Assembly: GCF_000346465.2 (NCBI RefSeq)
Contig: NC_034013.1
Span: 3,469,912 to 3,533,911 of the forward strand
Direction of reading: 5' to 3'
DNA: 64,000 nucleotides
DNA from: Prunus persica
Lineage: Eukaryota; Streptophyta; Magnoliopsida; Rosales; Rosaceae
Part shown: positions 21,116 through 33,239 of the stretch, piece after piece
Layout of the letters: each line of letters starts with the position of its first letter
Position numbering within the stretch: the first letter of the stretch is position 1
Program-made: the position numbers and the translations under genes
Notes under the pieces: generated by a model
Told to the model about the DNA's origin: nothing
The model's database searches: none
What the model saw: only the letters and a program-made list of their open reading frames with translations

Positions 21116-21901
21116 TTGGCAACAAATCCGAAAAGAGAAAAAAAAAAAAAACTATATAAGAATCAAGAACCAAAAGTAATTATTTCAGATAAAAGAAAAA
21201 TATAGGAAATAAAGGGGAACATGACCAGATATTTGGTCTCAAAAGTAATTATGTATTTTTTTAGTTTAAATGATATTAAAGAAGATTTCAGATGTCATTA
21301 TACGATATTATGAAATCAATTAGGTCCCTATTAGTTTGACGTGGTTTGCAAGTAGGCCTATAAAGCTAGGTTTCATTTCATTCAAGTGCCTACCTCCCTA
21401 ACATCTCACGCGCGCCTCACCTGTCATTAAATTTCATTTCATTTTCTCCGTAGGATATCCAAACCTCAGAATTTCACTAAAGCTGAGCCGCTCTGATTGA
21501 TTGGTTATTCATAATATTATATCAAGACCTCTTAAATCATTTTTAAAATTGCACGAATATCTCAAACATTCTTTGGCAGTGAAGTACAAGAAAGCACATA
21601 TTGGGTATGCAAATATACAACAGTAATTTTAGGCCCATTAATATTAAAATATGTGCACCAAATGGCCTGGAACCACACTGACAAACAACAAAATTGAAAC
21701 AGAAAAAAGCAAATCAAATACCTCACAAAAGTTTGGTTTACTGGCATTATAGTGCAAGAAGGGTAAAAACATTAATTGCACATGTTCAACAAATTTGGTG
21801 TAATCTGTCCTACATTCACCACTTTCATGCTATTAGAATAAAGCAACAAATCGAAAGAGAACAGCATCCAAAAGTTTAATGCTATTTACAAAGGCTGAAA
21901 C
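21116..21901. other. No gene seen; probable 3' UTR of the BPA1-like gene at the right
   Basis: AT-rich. The last few hundred bases lie just downstream of the minus-strand stop at 21902 and probably include its 3' UTR and poly(A) site. Confidence 0.35.
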
Positions 21902-24900
21902 TCAGAGGATCAAACCTTTAACAGGTTCTGGCTTGGACGGGTCATGCTCGGATGGCGCAGATGCTTTTGGAGACTCAGATAGAACTTGAGCATAGTCATC
22001 CTCTATTTTCCTATGTTTCTCCTCTTCAACCATTCCCACTTTCTCTTTTGTTTTCTGACCAACCTCCCCAGCTGCCTTTGCAACCTTATTAAAAGCACCT
22101 GTAACCCATGAAGCACTGGTAAACACATACCGGTTCTTCATTATAGCAGATCCAGCGTTACTCACTGTCTGCTCAGCAGCTGCAAAAGCTGATTTGGTTT
22201 TCTCCGAGACCTGAAATTTCTGATCCACTTCGCGAACTTTGTCACCAACCACAGAGGTACCAGCGCTTATTTTCTCACTGAGCCCAATCTTTTTGTCAAA
22301 AGAAGCAACTTTTTCTGAAGCTGTTGAGGTCAACTGGTGCTTCTCATCAAAATTCTTTGCCTTGTTGACTGCATCTTTGCCCAGGACAAACCCCTTGGCA
22401 AGCATGCCACTAACAACATCCTCTGCCTTCCGTAATGCAGATTCAGCCCCACCAGGCGATTTATTCTCAGTTACCTGCAGAGAATGGAATATTAGACAGG
22501 TCATGAAATTGCAGGGGAAAAATATGATGCAGAAGCTCTGTGAAAGGCTCTTACATTGGCTGCTGTAGCAGCAGGTGGCAACTCGTAATCTGGAGCCAGA
22601 GTTATGGTGACAGACATATCCACTATTGTCGCTCCCTGACATAACATAGAGTGTTAAGAGAAACTTGCTCATGCTTTGCACAAAGAAGTTAGATCACCGA
22701 TTAAAATAACACTAATGCTGTGGCCAAGCGAACCAAAGCTTCGGTCAGTGGACAACAATGGCATCTTTTCCATTTCAATTTAAATTTTTGCTACATTCCA
22801 GTGTGTATCACTGACCACTTTTGAGTCAAGATAATTCCCAGATGCATGTAATCAAAATCTTTACCACCTGACTTTATACAACAGCATTGTCATCTGTTCC
22901 TATGTGCAAAGTCATCCTCTACGAAGTAAAAAATAAATAATTAACTCAACTAAAGCAGAGAGATAATCAACATGTACTAGACTACTTCCAACTAATATTA
23001 AGTGCATTCTATGCTTTAAAGCTTCCTTACGCATTACCCACGAAACTCCAACAGAGTAATGCACTATCCTATGTTGACAACACTAGCAGTTACATAATTC
23101 CAACCTCCAACAGAATAAATAAATTGAAATATGCAACCGTAGGCCATGCTAGGGTCCAGTGTGCCCTCAACACCAACCTGACAAATTATTATAACTAAAT
23201 ATTATGAAAACTTAAATCTCGACCACAAACTAGGAGAGTACCTATATTTAATGCAACAAAACCTAAAGCACCAACTACTTAAAGCTAAAAACATCACTTC
23301 ATTTTGACACATTAGCTCAACAAAGGGTCATATCCCCTGTAGACCATTTTCCATCTTGTTGGTACTGACCACCTCAGTAAGTAAGAGCATAGAGCCAAGT
23401 AAAAGCATGAAATCAAGTCAAGCAGTTAGTACTAGCTCAACAATGGCTCTTTTGTTCATAGAAAAAAGAGAAAAAGATTGCTTAGATAGACCCGTGTACA
23501 ATCAAAATATCCAAAGCTTAGTTGCTCTATTTGTTGGCCAATGACACGAATCAACTTCTTGTCCCTCAGAAGGACATCATTGATTTTTCTTGCATGGAGC
23601 AAAACCATCCAGAATCCTACCTCGTCCAGCAAACAAGCCACGTCCAGATTTTCCAATGAATCTATTAATAACCCAAATTGTACAAACCAACCTCAAATTG
23701 TGTACATCAATCTCAAATGCATTTTGTAGCTCTACTGTTCATATCATTTACGACATAGCTTAACTAATATACCTAGGGTGTCAAGTGAAGTCACATACCG
23801 AATGATTATTAGATCACTGGATCCCAAAAGGTTTTCAGGTTTATATTTATCTTTTATTGTTTAACCACCCACAAACAATGGTAAATATACCTGTGAATTA
23901 TTAAAAGATCATGAGTATGAAAATAAATGGACCACATGAGGAGGTGATATATTATGATCAAAGAAGTTTCATTACCGAAAGGAGAACTGCAGTCTCAGCT
24001 CCTTGTACATCCTTGAAGGTAACGTAAGCGATTTGGGACCGCTCAGTATCACTGCATGAGCATACAATACGCTAAATTCATATACAGATAATAAAAGATG
24101 AGGAATCCATCAAACTAAATAAATAATCAAACCTCATCATTTCGACATATGCAATATCACCAGAAAAAGAAAAGAACTCCTTTATGTCTCTCTCACTTGC
24201 ACCCAAGGAAAGATTGCTGACCTTGATGGTTTGTACCTGCAAGAGAGCAATATGAGTTAGACCATAAAAATATGATTTTCAGAATCTAGGTTGTGCATTC
24301 GTTTTGGAGAGACAACAAGCAAAGAAAATAACAACACAACTTAAAATTGCACATAACTCAATATCAGGATATACGGCACTCCAATGTCGGGTCAAAATTA
24401 TAATGGAATAACCTTTGGAAAACCTACATCCTCTATGAGGAAGAAAGAATAAATTAATCTGTTTTACTCCCCTCCACAAGTGTATAGGATTCCTCAGCCT
24501 GACCTCCTCCACCCTTTTTTTAAGAGGGGGAGGGGAGGATACCCCATTGATAGTGTTCAGAAAACAACTTTGGTTGCACTATTATTATGAACTAAAAAAT
24601 GAAAAATGAGCTTCACCTTTTGCTGCTGCCAAGCTACTTTTGCAACTTGACGCCAGCCTTTTTCCAAGAAAAGAATCCACATACAACTTATAAATCGGTT
24701 GTGTCCAAATTAAAAAAATTTAAAAAAAAACAGATTCTTAACCTACTCTAGGAAAGCCCATTTTCAGGGATCCTTATAAATCAAAAGGTTGTGCAAAGAA
24801 ATAATTAGCTGAACAAATTTGACTCCCACAGCACTTAATGCTTCCTTTTCCTTAGTAAGAAAATCTGGGCCAAGTATTTTGACAAGAAAAGAGAAAGTGT

Positions 24901-25497
24901 AGTATTGGGTTATCTTTGATTTCATTTAGAAGTATCAGATCTATGAAACCTTTCTCAAGTTGCAGTTAGGAACTATATTTAAAAAACTGCAACTGAAACA
25001 TAACTATACTAAAATTAGAATATAAAGAATCCTGAATAGCAAAAGTAAACTGGGGATAAGGTAGAAAACAAGAGTATGAATCCAGAATGAAACTTTTTCT
25101 CAAGAATGGATTCATTTCATTTATTCAATCTTTGTTTTCCCCATTGAAAATAAGTCAAACAAACAAGATCAGTTACATTGAGGAACCAAAAAAAGAGCCA
25201 AACAAACATCACATCTACCTATACATGCAATTCTTCACTTGTAAACATGAATCTAATTCAACCAATTCAACTACACAACAGATCTAATAAGGCTGCCCCA
25301 AATCACTGATAGTCAATGAGTAAACTTATTCATCAAGCAATCACACCAAAGCTACCCAAAAAAACACCCATATTCCTAACTGATCAAAACAAACACTTCA
25401 AAAGCCTAAAACTCAGTTCAATTTGATGTAAACAATAAATTCAGGAACATATACACAGAAGGAGAGAGACAACAAGAGAGAAAGTACTCACCGACAT
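21902..25497 (-). CDS. BPA1-like: RRM protein, binding partner of ACD11 (BPA1)-like
   Basis: Five coding exons: 25497-25492 (ATG TCG only), about 24236-24132, 24051-23976, 22635-22555 and 22474-21902, giving about 279 aa. Residues 3-75 form a single RRM: MSVQTIKVSNLSLGASE, EFFSFSGDIAYVEMM, RSQIAYVTFKD, then GAETAVLLSGATIVDMSVTIT. After a short linker with APDYELPP, the long C-terminal half is Ala/Lys/Glu-rich with amphipathic helices (ALRKAEDVVSGMLAKGF, KVASFDKKIG, a conserved NRYVFTSASWVTGAFNKVAKAA) and an acidic tail. Arabidopsis BPA1 binds ACD11, a sphingolipid-transfer protein that restrains cell death; that link is by family. The two-codon first exon is normal for this family. Summed lengths need exon 2 to be 104 nt while the sequence suggests 104 or 105, so its boundary is uncertain by one base. 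Confidence 0.9.
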
Positions 25498-26312
25498 GGC
25501 GAGGTTCTACTGGAGAAGATCAAGGGGCAAAAATGAAGATCAACGGCGACGTAGACTGGCCGGAAAGTTGCCAGAGAAACTGAGACTTGTTCAGACAGCA
25601 AAGTCGTAATGAAGAAAATGGAAGCAATTTTGGGTCAGGATTGAGATATTTTTATACTGGCGCAAGCGTCAAGGATGGGTTTAGAGGGGCACGTGCCCTG
25701 GACTCTGGCACGTGAGGCACCGGAAGGTTTTCGTTGTTGAAATTTTTATTTTTATTTTTATTTTTGTCAGATCGTAAACTTTGAAACGTGCGAGCGTGTT
25801 GATTGGTATTTTATTGGACTGGTGGGGCCCATTAGGACAGGTTCCGATACGCGTTTCGATGGACTTTTGTCTTGGGTGAAGTATAAATTTATCCATAGCA
25901 AGCCCAATGGTGGGCTCTAAATGGGGTGCCAATTTAGAATTTAGATGGAATTTTTTGGGCTTTAAAGAAATTTTGCCCAAATAGGAGGCTCTATATTCCG
26001 AACTCTATATTTTTTTATGTTGTCATTTGAATTACATGCTAAATTTTTTTTTGTTGTGAACTTATTTTGCGTTAAGGTATGTTTATGTTATGTTAGTTTT
26101 TGTTTTTAACATTTCAATTAAAAATAAAATAAAATATGGATGAGATTCTGAAAACAACATTTTATTTCATATTGAGATCAAACAGATAGTATTGATTGAA
26201 TTCTTATAAAAATGGAGGTATGAAATTCCTCATCTTGTCTTTCATCCATATTTCATCTCCTTTGTTAGATAATAATGGGGGCTGTTGGAGGAAAAATAGA
26301 AAAACAGAGAAT

Positions 26313-26320
<8 letters not shown>
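25498..26320. other. 5' leader and promoter side of the BPA1-like gene; otherwise no gene
   Basis: The BPA1-like start is at 25497. The first ~150 bp to the right are probably its 5' leader on the minus strand. Beyond that the sequence is AT-rich, with the G+C-rich CACGTGCC near 25690. No ORF here is supported. Confidence 0.35.

Positions 26321-26374
<54 letters not shown>
26321..26374. repeat. (AG)n microsatellite
   Basis: About 27 AG units. All four ORFs seen across it are artefacts of the dinucleotide run. Confidence 0.9.
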
Positions 26375-26377
<3 letters not shown>

Positions 26378-26699
26378 AGAAGAGAAAGAAAATAGGAGTG
26401 AGAGAGTGTACATGAGAAAGATAGATGGAATGCGTGAGAAAGAAGTTGAAGAATAAGAGAAAGAAAAGAGAGAGAAAAAAGTTGCAAAAAACAAGAAGTA
26501 GAAGATGAATAAGAGTAAGGCTGGGCATTTATATCGAAAACCCGACCAACTCGCCAGAACTAGACCAGTTTACGTGGGTTGGTCCTATTTTTTCTTTTAA
26601 TTTTCTGAATTTTGACAGTGAATCAGATCGAACCGCTTAATCTTTGGTTGCAAACCACCAGTTCACTGAACCGAACCAATTTGCACAAATGCTAATATT

Positions 26700-26790
26700 T
26701 TGAAAAATTGGAGTTAGTGGGCTCAAACCCCTAACCTCCAACACTTTCAAAAGTCAGCATACCACTGTGGTAACTGGTATTCTTATGTTT
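26700..26790 (-). repeat. tRNA-derived SINE-like fragment
   Basis: The minus strand has ACCACAGTGGTATGCTGAC (A-box region) and GGGGTTTGAGCCCACT, a near B box. Confidence 0.45.
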
Positions 26791-27282
26791 TAATGGTATA
26801 ATGATGATATTTTGAAGAAACCTAATAATTTTTTTTATTATAAAAGTGTTAGGGTTTTAACCCTAGCACATCTCCTTTTTCTTTTTCTTTTTTCATCTCA
26901 GCGTTGCTATATTTTTCTTCTTCTTTCTTTCTGCTCTCTATCTTCTTACTCCCTTTCTTTATGCTTCCTGTCACATTGCAAAGCCATCATCATTGTCAGG
27001 AAGTTGTTCTCGTTGTCATCTACAGCACATAGTCCAAGGCCAAAGAACTCATCATCGATGCTTCTTGTAATGAAACGGATTTCTCAGCAAACCGACTGTA
27101 GTCGGTCTCTCATCTAGTCTACTCAACATCAATCACTGGAAATGCAACACCGATTACGGTTGGTGTGGTGGGTGACAACTCTCCGATGGCACAATTATCG
27201 AACTGTGCCAAGCCTAAATAAGAGTGAATGTGTTACCAAAAAAAGAAAGATAGTTGGGCTTAGTCAGGGACGGACCATAAGC

Positions 27283-27600
27283 ATGGCTAGGAAGGAGTTT
27301 ATTCTTTCCCCAAATTGTAATGATTGAGTCTATTAGGGATTTGATTGGGATCAAATCTCCTAATTTGATGGTGATATCTCAAAATAAGGATAATATCTTA
27401 ATTAGTGATATAATCAAATCTCCTAATTTGATGGTGATCTCTCAAAATAAGAACAATATCTTAATTAGTGATATTATCTATTTAAATAAAGATAATATCC
27501 CTATTTTTGGTGTCAATTATCTTGCCAAATAAATGACTTAATTAATTGACCTAGAGGATATTCTTCTTATCCACGTAGCGTCTCATGATTGGAGATTGAA
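27283..27600 (+). repeat. Direct repeat, left copy
   Basis: Matches 31610-31862 at most positions. It contains an extra ~65-bp internal duplication around AATCTCCTAATTTGATGGTG. Confidence 0.8.
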
Positions 27601-28064
27601 ATATTTGCTTTCACAAATGCCCCCAAGGTTTTGGACTAAGTCTATTTGGTTGAGGAGCTATCTCACCAACTCGTTTTGGTAATTCATTCTTTAGGTTAAC
27701 TGGTTGACTCTAAGACTGAGGTCTACTTGACTTCGTGGACCATGATGAGGGAATTATGTGGGGCCCACTTTCACACGGGTTAGGGTTTCGTTAAAGGTGT
27801 GCGTTGGAGCATACATCAAGCGTAGCGGCAAATGAGGGAATGATTGATGTTGTTTCAAGATCAAGCCGTAACTTGTGATAGTGGCGAGGTTGCCGAGGTG
27901 GGAGGATCCACCTTGTGAGGCGGCGACGTCGTGATAGTGGCTAGATTCAGCCGCTAAGCCTTGTGGCTACAAGGAGGTTCCCGCTACGGAGCCGTAAGGT
28001 GAGACGATGCTAGCTGCAAGGCTTTAATGGAGATTGTTGCTGGTTTCAAGGGGTTGCGAAGCGG

Positions 28065-30807
28065 TTGATAGGACCCGTCCTGAATTTCCCAAAATCCAAG
28101 ACGAATCATGTGAAAATTCCGACATCACCCATATTCTGGGCCCACATACTAAAGACCGAGACTTTCTACCAAAATTTTGGTAGAGTCTCCCCTGTAATTT
28201 GAACAATCCCAAAAATTTCAACCTGCATAAAACACATTTAATATCCCAACAGGCAGCACGCACAATATAATTTCATGCAATTCACAAATTCGGCCTTTGG
28301 CCCTCACATAAACTGAAGCGAAACCAAACTACCAACAAAGCCCTTAAGCCAAATATTGCCTTAAGCAAGTCAAATAATAAACTCAATTATGAATTATGAA
28401 TAGCAAACGCAACTCACATCATCTAACTTTCCCAATTCCAACATACGAGGTTTTAATCTCCTAAAACAATCACATCTCGTTCTCACCTGAATTTCAGGAC
28501 CAACAACAAGGTCTGCACCATACTCATTAAAATTTTAACCCGCGGCTGCACCTAGGCACTACCCTAGGCTGCACCTAGGCACTACCCTAGGCTGCCTACG
28601 TACCCTTACTGATGGATCAAGACACACATAGTTCTTTCCACTAAATTTCAATTTCAACCACATACAATACCTTTATTCATTTTCCTGTTATTCACATAAT
28701 CTCCCCATACGCCGGAAAATCCAACTCCACGTATGGGGCTTGTCTCACACGTTGGAAGAATCCCACGACATGTGTGAGACCTAACAATCACATAATCTCC
28801 CTATATGCTGAAACATCTAAAGCCACGTATGGGGTCAGTCTCAATGCCAAAAAATCCTACGCCATGTGAGAGCTAACAATCACATAATCTCCTCATATGC
28901 CGGAACATCCAAAGCCACGTATGGGGTCCGTCAACATGCTGAAAAATCCTACGTCACGTGCAACATAACATCACAATATCTCTCCATACGCCAGAATATC
29001 CAACGCCACATATGGGGTCTGTCCTCACACCGAAAAATCCTACGCCACGTGGGATCCAACAATCACATAATCTCCCCATAAGCCGGAACATCCAAAGTCA
29101 CGTATAGGGTCAACATGCTAGAAAATCTTATGCCACGTGCGACCTAACCATCACAATATCTCCCCATACGCCTGAACATCCAACGCCACATATGAGGTCT
29201 GTCCTCACGCAGGAAAATCCTACGCCACGTGGGACCTAACAATCACATAATCTCCCCATATGCCAGAACATCCAAAGTCACGTATGGGGTCTGTGTCAAC
29301 GCCAAAAAATCCTACGCCACGTGAGACCGCATAATCACATGATGGTACTTACAGTGAAATCAAACATCTTTCTATCTTTATAATATATATATAAATTTCC
29401 AAAATAGCACAAACCTCAACCACAATATAGCATCCGATAATCCCCCAATTTAAAACAATAAATTAATATCCTAATCCCACATAATCAACATAACCAAACA
29501 ACGCTTAAGACCAGTCACTATGGTCATTATAATCTTCCTAGGAAGGTAAAACTCCCTCGGAAGACTCACGGTCAACCAATGGTCAAACTACCCAAACTTA
29601 GTCAAACTGGCCCACGGGGCCCACGACCTCCGTTTTACTATATGAAAGTTCCTATGGTTTTCACAAGGTTTAGGATACACATCCTGCAAGTTTGGTTCGG
29701 ATTGGACGGTCAGATTGCTCATGATCGTACGATCAGACGGTTATTGTGAACCTAGCCCTAGGGTTGACATTTGCGGAGTATCCGGGACTCCGTTTTACGA
29801 TCCATCAAATCCCACACGATCCTAAGAATGTCTAGATTAACATATTATAAATTTAAGACTATCCAATTGTTCAAACCTATCGAACCTGGATAACGCACAA
29901 TATGCGATATCCGTTCGAGACTCAAACGATATCCAAATTGAAATTCATGCACACCTTCGCGCTCAAGACAACAAGGGGATCGCAACAGGACACAATGCCC
30001 CTTTCTACAGTGCCCACGAGCCAGCAGTATGTGGATGTTCAAAGCGATTACGCATCACTAGAATATCTCAAAATCACGGCTCAAGGTTCTTACCCTAAGT
30101 TTAACACCTTATTTGGAGTCACTTTTATTCTTGGACCTACCCCAAAAAGTGACCAGAAGTGGCCGGAATCGCTATCCCAAAAATGGCCGAAATCCAATTC
30201 GAAAATCAAGCTACCAACACTCAAAATCAATGAAATTCTACCCAACCATCAACTAGAGCGTGCAAAATAGGTGGAATTCCATACCTTAATCGCCAAAAAT
30301 GGCGGCCGAAGGAGAGAGATCAGAGCCGGCGAAGTTTTGAACAAAATCGGTCTAAAAATCCCATTTTTCGGCAGCTGATGTCAGAGAAGGGTCGGGTCGT
30401 GATGCCGGGGCTGCGTCGTTTGTTTTGGCACCAGTTCTGTTCACAGTCGTGGCCGGTGACCAGAGTTTCGAAAAGAGAGAGAGAGCTGTCTTCGGGGAGA
30501 GAGAGAGCGTGCGGAGGAGAGAGAGAGAGAGAGAGAAATCAAATTTTATCAAACCCTTTTCGCAATATTTACGATTATGCCAATGAGGGTATTTTGATCA
30601 TATCTTTTTCGTTACAACACCGATTCTGGCCCACTATGTGTCTATGGACTTATCTTGCTGTATTCTACGCAACAGTATAGTCAGAATTCCCAAATTCCTT
30701 CCTGATAAAAAAGTCAACTTTAAACTTAATAAAATATTCTAAGGGCAAAATGGTCTTTTCTCTAAATAAATTAATATTTACCAATTTATTTAGAACTGGG
30801 TTGCTAT
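28065..30807. mobile_element. 2.7-kb insertion, possible large solo LTR
   Basis: The insert is flanked by AGCGG at 28060-28064 and 30808-30812, the 5-bp size used by LTR retrotransposons. It begins TTGATAGGACCCGTCC and ends GGGTTGCTAT. The minus-strand ORF that it splits stays in frame when the insert and one AGCGG are removed, which independently supports these boundaries. It contains a ~91-bp minisatellite, a GA microsatellite near 30475-30537, and gene-leader-like sequence (CCAAAAATGGCGGCC). No transposon protein is visible. Solo LTR is the best guess, though the ends are not a clean TG...CA. Confidence 0.55.
28690..29340 (+). repeat. ~91-bp minisatellite with CACGTG/CACGTAT motifs
   Basis: CACATAATCTCCCCATACGCCGG-like unit starts fall near 28695, 28790, 28881, 28970, 29063, 29152 and 29242. 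Each unit has AACATCCAACGCCACGTATGGGGT and then AAAATCCTACGCCACGTGxGAC (each 20-24 bp, quoted as consensus pieces). Seven units, diverged by about 10-20%. Confidence 0.85.
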
Positions 30808-31095
30808 AGCGGCGATGGTGGCAGCAAGTCCATGCTGCTGCACGACGATTTCAGTTGGAGGACCACGAGTCGAATTTTTGGTTCCAGCTATCGTTCCTTG
30901 TGGCAGTAGCGCTGCTCCGACCGTGGAGCCATGTGGTGACGCGACAACATCGATTTGTTGGGGGTTCACGACTGTGACGTCTTGAAATGGTGGTGCCTCC
31001 ACTTCGATCGTGGGATCGTGGGATGCGTGTCTTTGGGCCATTGCGGATTGAGCCATTGTGGCAGTCTTGCTTCTCGTGCATTTGCTTCTGGCCAT
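30808..31095 (-). pseudogene. Gag-start-like ORF fragment of the LTR relic
   Basis: The minus-strand frame from ATG 31095 (MARSKCTRSKTATMAQS) is Ala/Pro/Thr-rich with no recognisable domain. It would run about 110 codons if the 2.7-kb insert were absent. Similar short proteins start the gag region of large plant non-autonomous elements; that is a loose analogy. Confidence 0.35.
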
Positions 31096-31609
31096 GGTAG
31101 TTCTGGAGGCTTCAATTAAACGAAAAGGGAAGGAAATAAATTTCTTTGTTTCAAGAGCACGAACTGAGTATAACCCGTGCTCTCAATGAAAGCACCAAAT
31201 GTTTGTGAAAATAATCTCTCGGGAGAATATTCACTTCTTGATCCTTCACCTTTTGAACTTATTTCTCTCTCTTCCTTGATTCCTGTAAAAAAGATAGGAA
31301 TAAATAGACCACACCCGAGAGTGTTGGTAAAAGGCCCTCTGATGCCTAAGTTTGTTCGATTGAATCTAGGAAAAACAATAGCTAAAAAAGCGTACGGAGA
31401 TTTATTTATGGTGAGAACCAGGCTGCCGGAGCTATGTGTGGTGGAACTTAGCCATGTATGAAAATATGTAGAGAGGAGAGCGATGAGGGTGACAACAATA
31501 GTGATGCCATCAGCTTGGGAGAGAGAGGGAGAGAGATTTCAGGTATTTTTGTAGGGTTTTGGAGCTAGGTTTAGTTACCTTGAGTGTTCATGTATTTATA
31601 GGGATCTAG

Positions 31610-31862
31610 GCATCTAGGAAGGAGTTTATTCTTTCCTCAAATTGCAGAGATTGAGTCTATTAAGGATTTGATTGGGATCAAATCTTCTAATTTGATGGTG
31701 GTATCTCCAAATAAGGATAATATCTTAAATAGTGATATTATCTCTTTAAATAAAGATAATACCTATTTTTGGTGTTAATTATCTTGTCAAATAAATGACT
31801 TAATTAATTGACCTAAAGGATATTCTTCTTATCCATGTGGCGTCTCATGATTGGAGATTGGT
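31610..31862 (+). repeat. Direct repeat, right copy
   Basis: Partner of 27283-27600, lacking the extra internal duplication. Confidence 0.8.
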
Positions 31863-31919
31863 GGGGAGGGGATCAGATAAAAGAGAGAGAAAGAGTCTTC
31901 CTTTTTTTGGTTTTAGTAT

Positions 31920-32100
31920 TTTATATTGTTAATTAATTAATTAATAATATTATTTATTCGGTGGATGGAAAGATAATGGGTATTTTAAGAATGATAGTGG
32001 GTGGAATAATAAGATTGTGTTTTTTTCAAATTTATATGGTGGGTGGAAAAATAAGACAGTGGGTGGAAATAGCAGCACTCTTTATTTTTGTTTGATTTCC
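31920..32100 (+). repeat. Short dispersed repeat, copy B (MITE-like)
   Basis: AATGATAGTGGGTGGAATAAT, GATTGTGTTTTTTTCAAATTTA and GTGGGTGGAAAAATAAGA align in order with copy A at 20195-20350. Limits are approximate. Confidence 0.45.
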
Positions 32101-32162
32101 GTTTTATCCGATTTAGTTCAACTCAGTTTTCCGCTTTCCCATTTGGATGCCCACCATCAAAG

Positions 32163-33156
32163 TAGGGCTCGTCAATGGGCCGTACCGGACTAGCCCGGCC
32201 TAAATTTAATGGGCTTGGGTCGGGCCGGGCTTTAAAGAGGAGAGAGAAAATATTGGGCCGAGCCGGGTCGAATTTTTTTAGAAAATTCAAAGCTCAAGCC
32301 CGACCCATGAGCCGGGCTTGAGAAAGCCCATCGGGCCGGGCTGGGCTAAACCCAACGGGCCGGGCCTAAACAGGCCCTACTTCATTAAAAAAAATCTTAA
32401 ACTTAATCATAATGGCATTTTAGTCCAAATTTGAGATGAAACTCACTTAATTCCAATATTTTCACATCAAACCAAATTCATAAAACACCCAATAAAGTCA
32501 TACAACTTATAAGATTTTCCACAAAAATAATAAAACAAAGTATTATTTTTGAGGTTATTACATAATTAGATCGTAATACGTTTTAAGAAATAATTTTAAA
32601 AAATAATAAGTATCAAAAAAATATTTTTATAAAGGATGGTATGAATAAATATGCAAATATTTGGTGATGTGTTCAAGAAAAGCATGATTATATTTGGTGG
32701 TACGATTATGTTTCGTGATATGATTATATTTGGTGATGTGATATGTTGTTCATCTTATATATATAATTGTTGAATTAATAATTGACAAAAATTAATGTGC
32801 TAATCATCTAATTATAAACTAGGAATAAGTAAATAAAAGTAAATGAAATGAAACAAATTATATATGTGATTTAAGTGATATAATCATAAACCTAAACTCT
32901 TATTTATACATAATTATATATGTATGCGGGCCTAACGGGCCTGATTTTTGTGGGTGGGCCGGGCCGGACTTTCTAGGGCTTAATCGGGCCAGGCTTATAG
33001 GTTGGGCCGGCTTCAGACACCCAAGCCTAAGCCTAGCCCTGCCCAAGACGGGTCAGGCCATCTCTAAGCCCATAATGGACCAGGCCAGGCTTTTTTTCGA
33101 TGGATGGGGCAGGCCCCCATCGGCCCATGAGCCCACTGGCCAAATGATGAGGCCTA
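32163..33156. mobile_element. Non-autonomous hAT element, GGGCCGGGC-rich ends
   Basis: It is flanked by a perfect 8-bp duplication CATCAAAG (32155-32162 and 33157-33164). Ends TAGGGCTCGTCAATGGGCC and GGCCAAATGATGAGGCCTA are imperfect inverted repeats. Both terminal ~200-bp regions are packed with GGGCCGGGC/GCCCGGCCC words in opposite orientation, and the centre is AT-rich and non-coding. It is 994 bp long. This size, duplication and structure fit a deleted hAT, of a different family from the element at 5291. Confidence 0.88.
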
Positions 33157-33239
33157 CATCAAAGTACCCTTTTGATGAAAAAATTTCCCACGTCGGTTGC
33201 ATACAAGATTGACTTTACATTCTTGGAAAGCTTGACATT

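Larger units (their letters stand above)
27283..31870 (-). mobile_element. Non-autonomous LTR-element relic (LARD-like), interrupted
   Basis: A ~250-bp block occurs in the same orientation at about 27283-27600 and 31610-31862 (GGAAGGAGTTTATTCTTTCC through GTCTCATGATTGGAGATTG). I read these as parts of the two LTRs. On the minus strand, just inside the right copy, ATTTGGTGCTTTCATTGAGAG (about 31180-31200) resembles a primer-binding/leader junction, followed by a short gag-start-like ORF at 31095. No polymerase genes are present. The left LTR copy has a small internal duplication of its own (AATCTCCTAATTTGATGG twice). The ORF is split by a 2.7-kb insert. Ends are uncertain. Confidence 0.5.

Noticed and set aside
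26196..26528. ORFs of 80-96 codons on both strands
   Set aside because: Created by the AG/CT dinucleotide run.
26519..32155. Possible old element with ends GGCTGGGCA (26521) and TGCCCACC (32148)
   Set aside because: The outer words are suggestive, but the flanks give no target duplication and the interior is explained by other elements.
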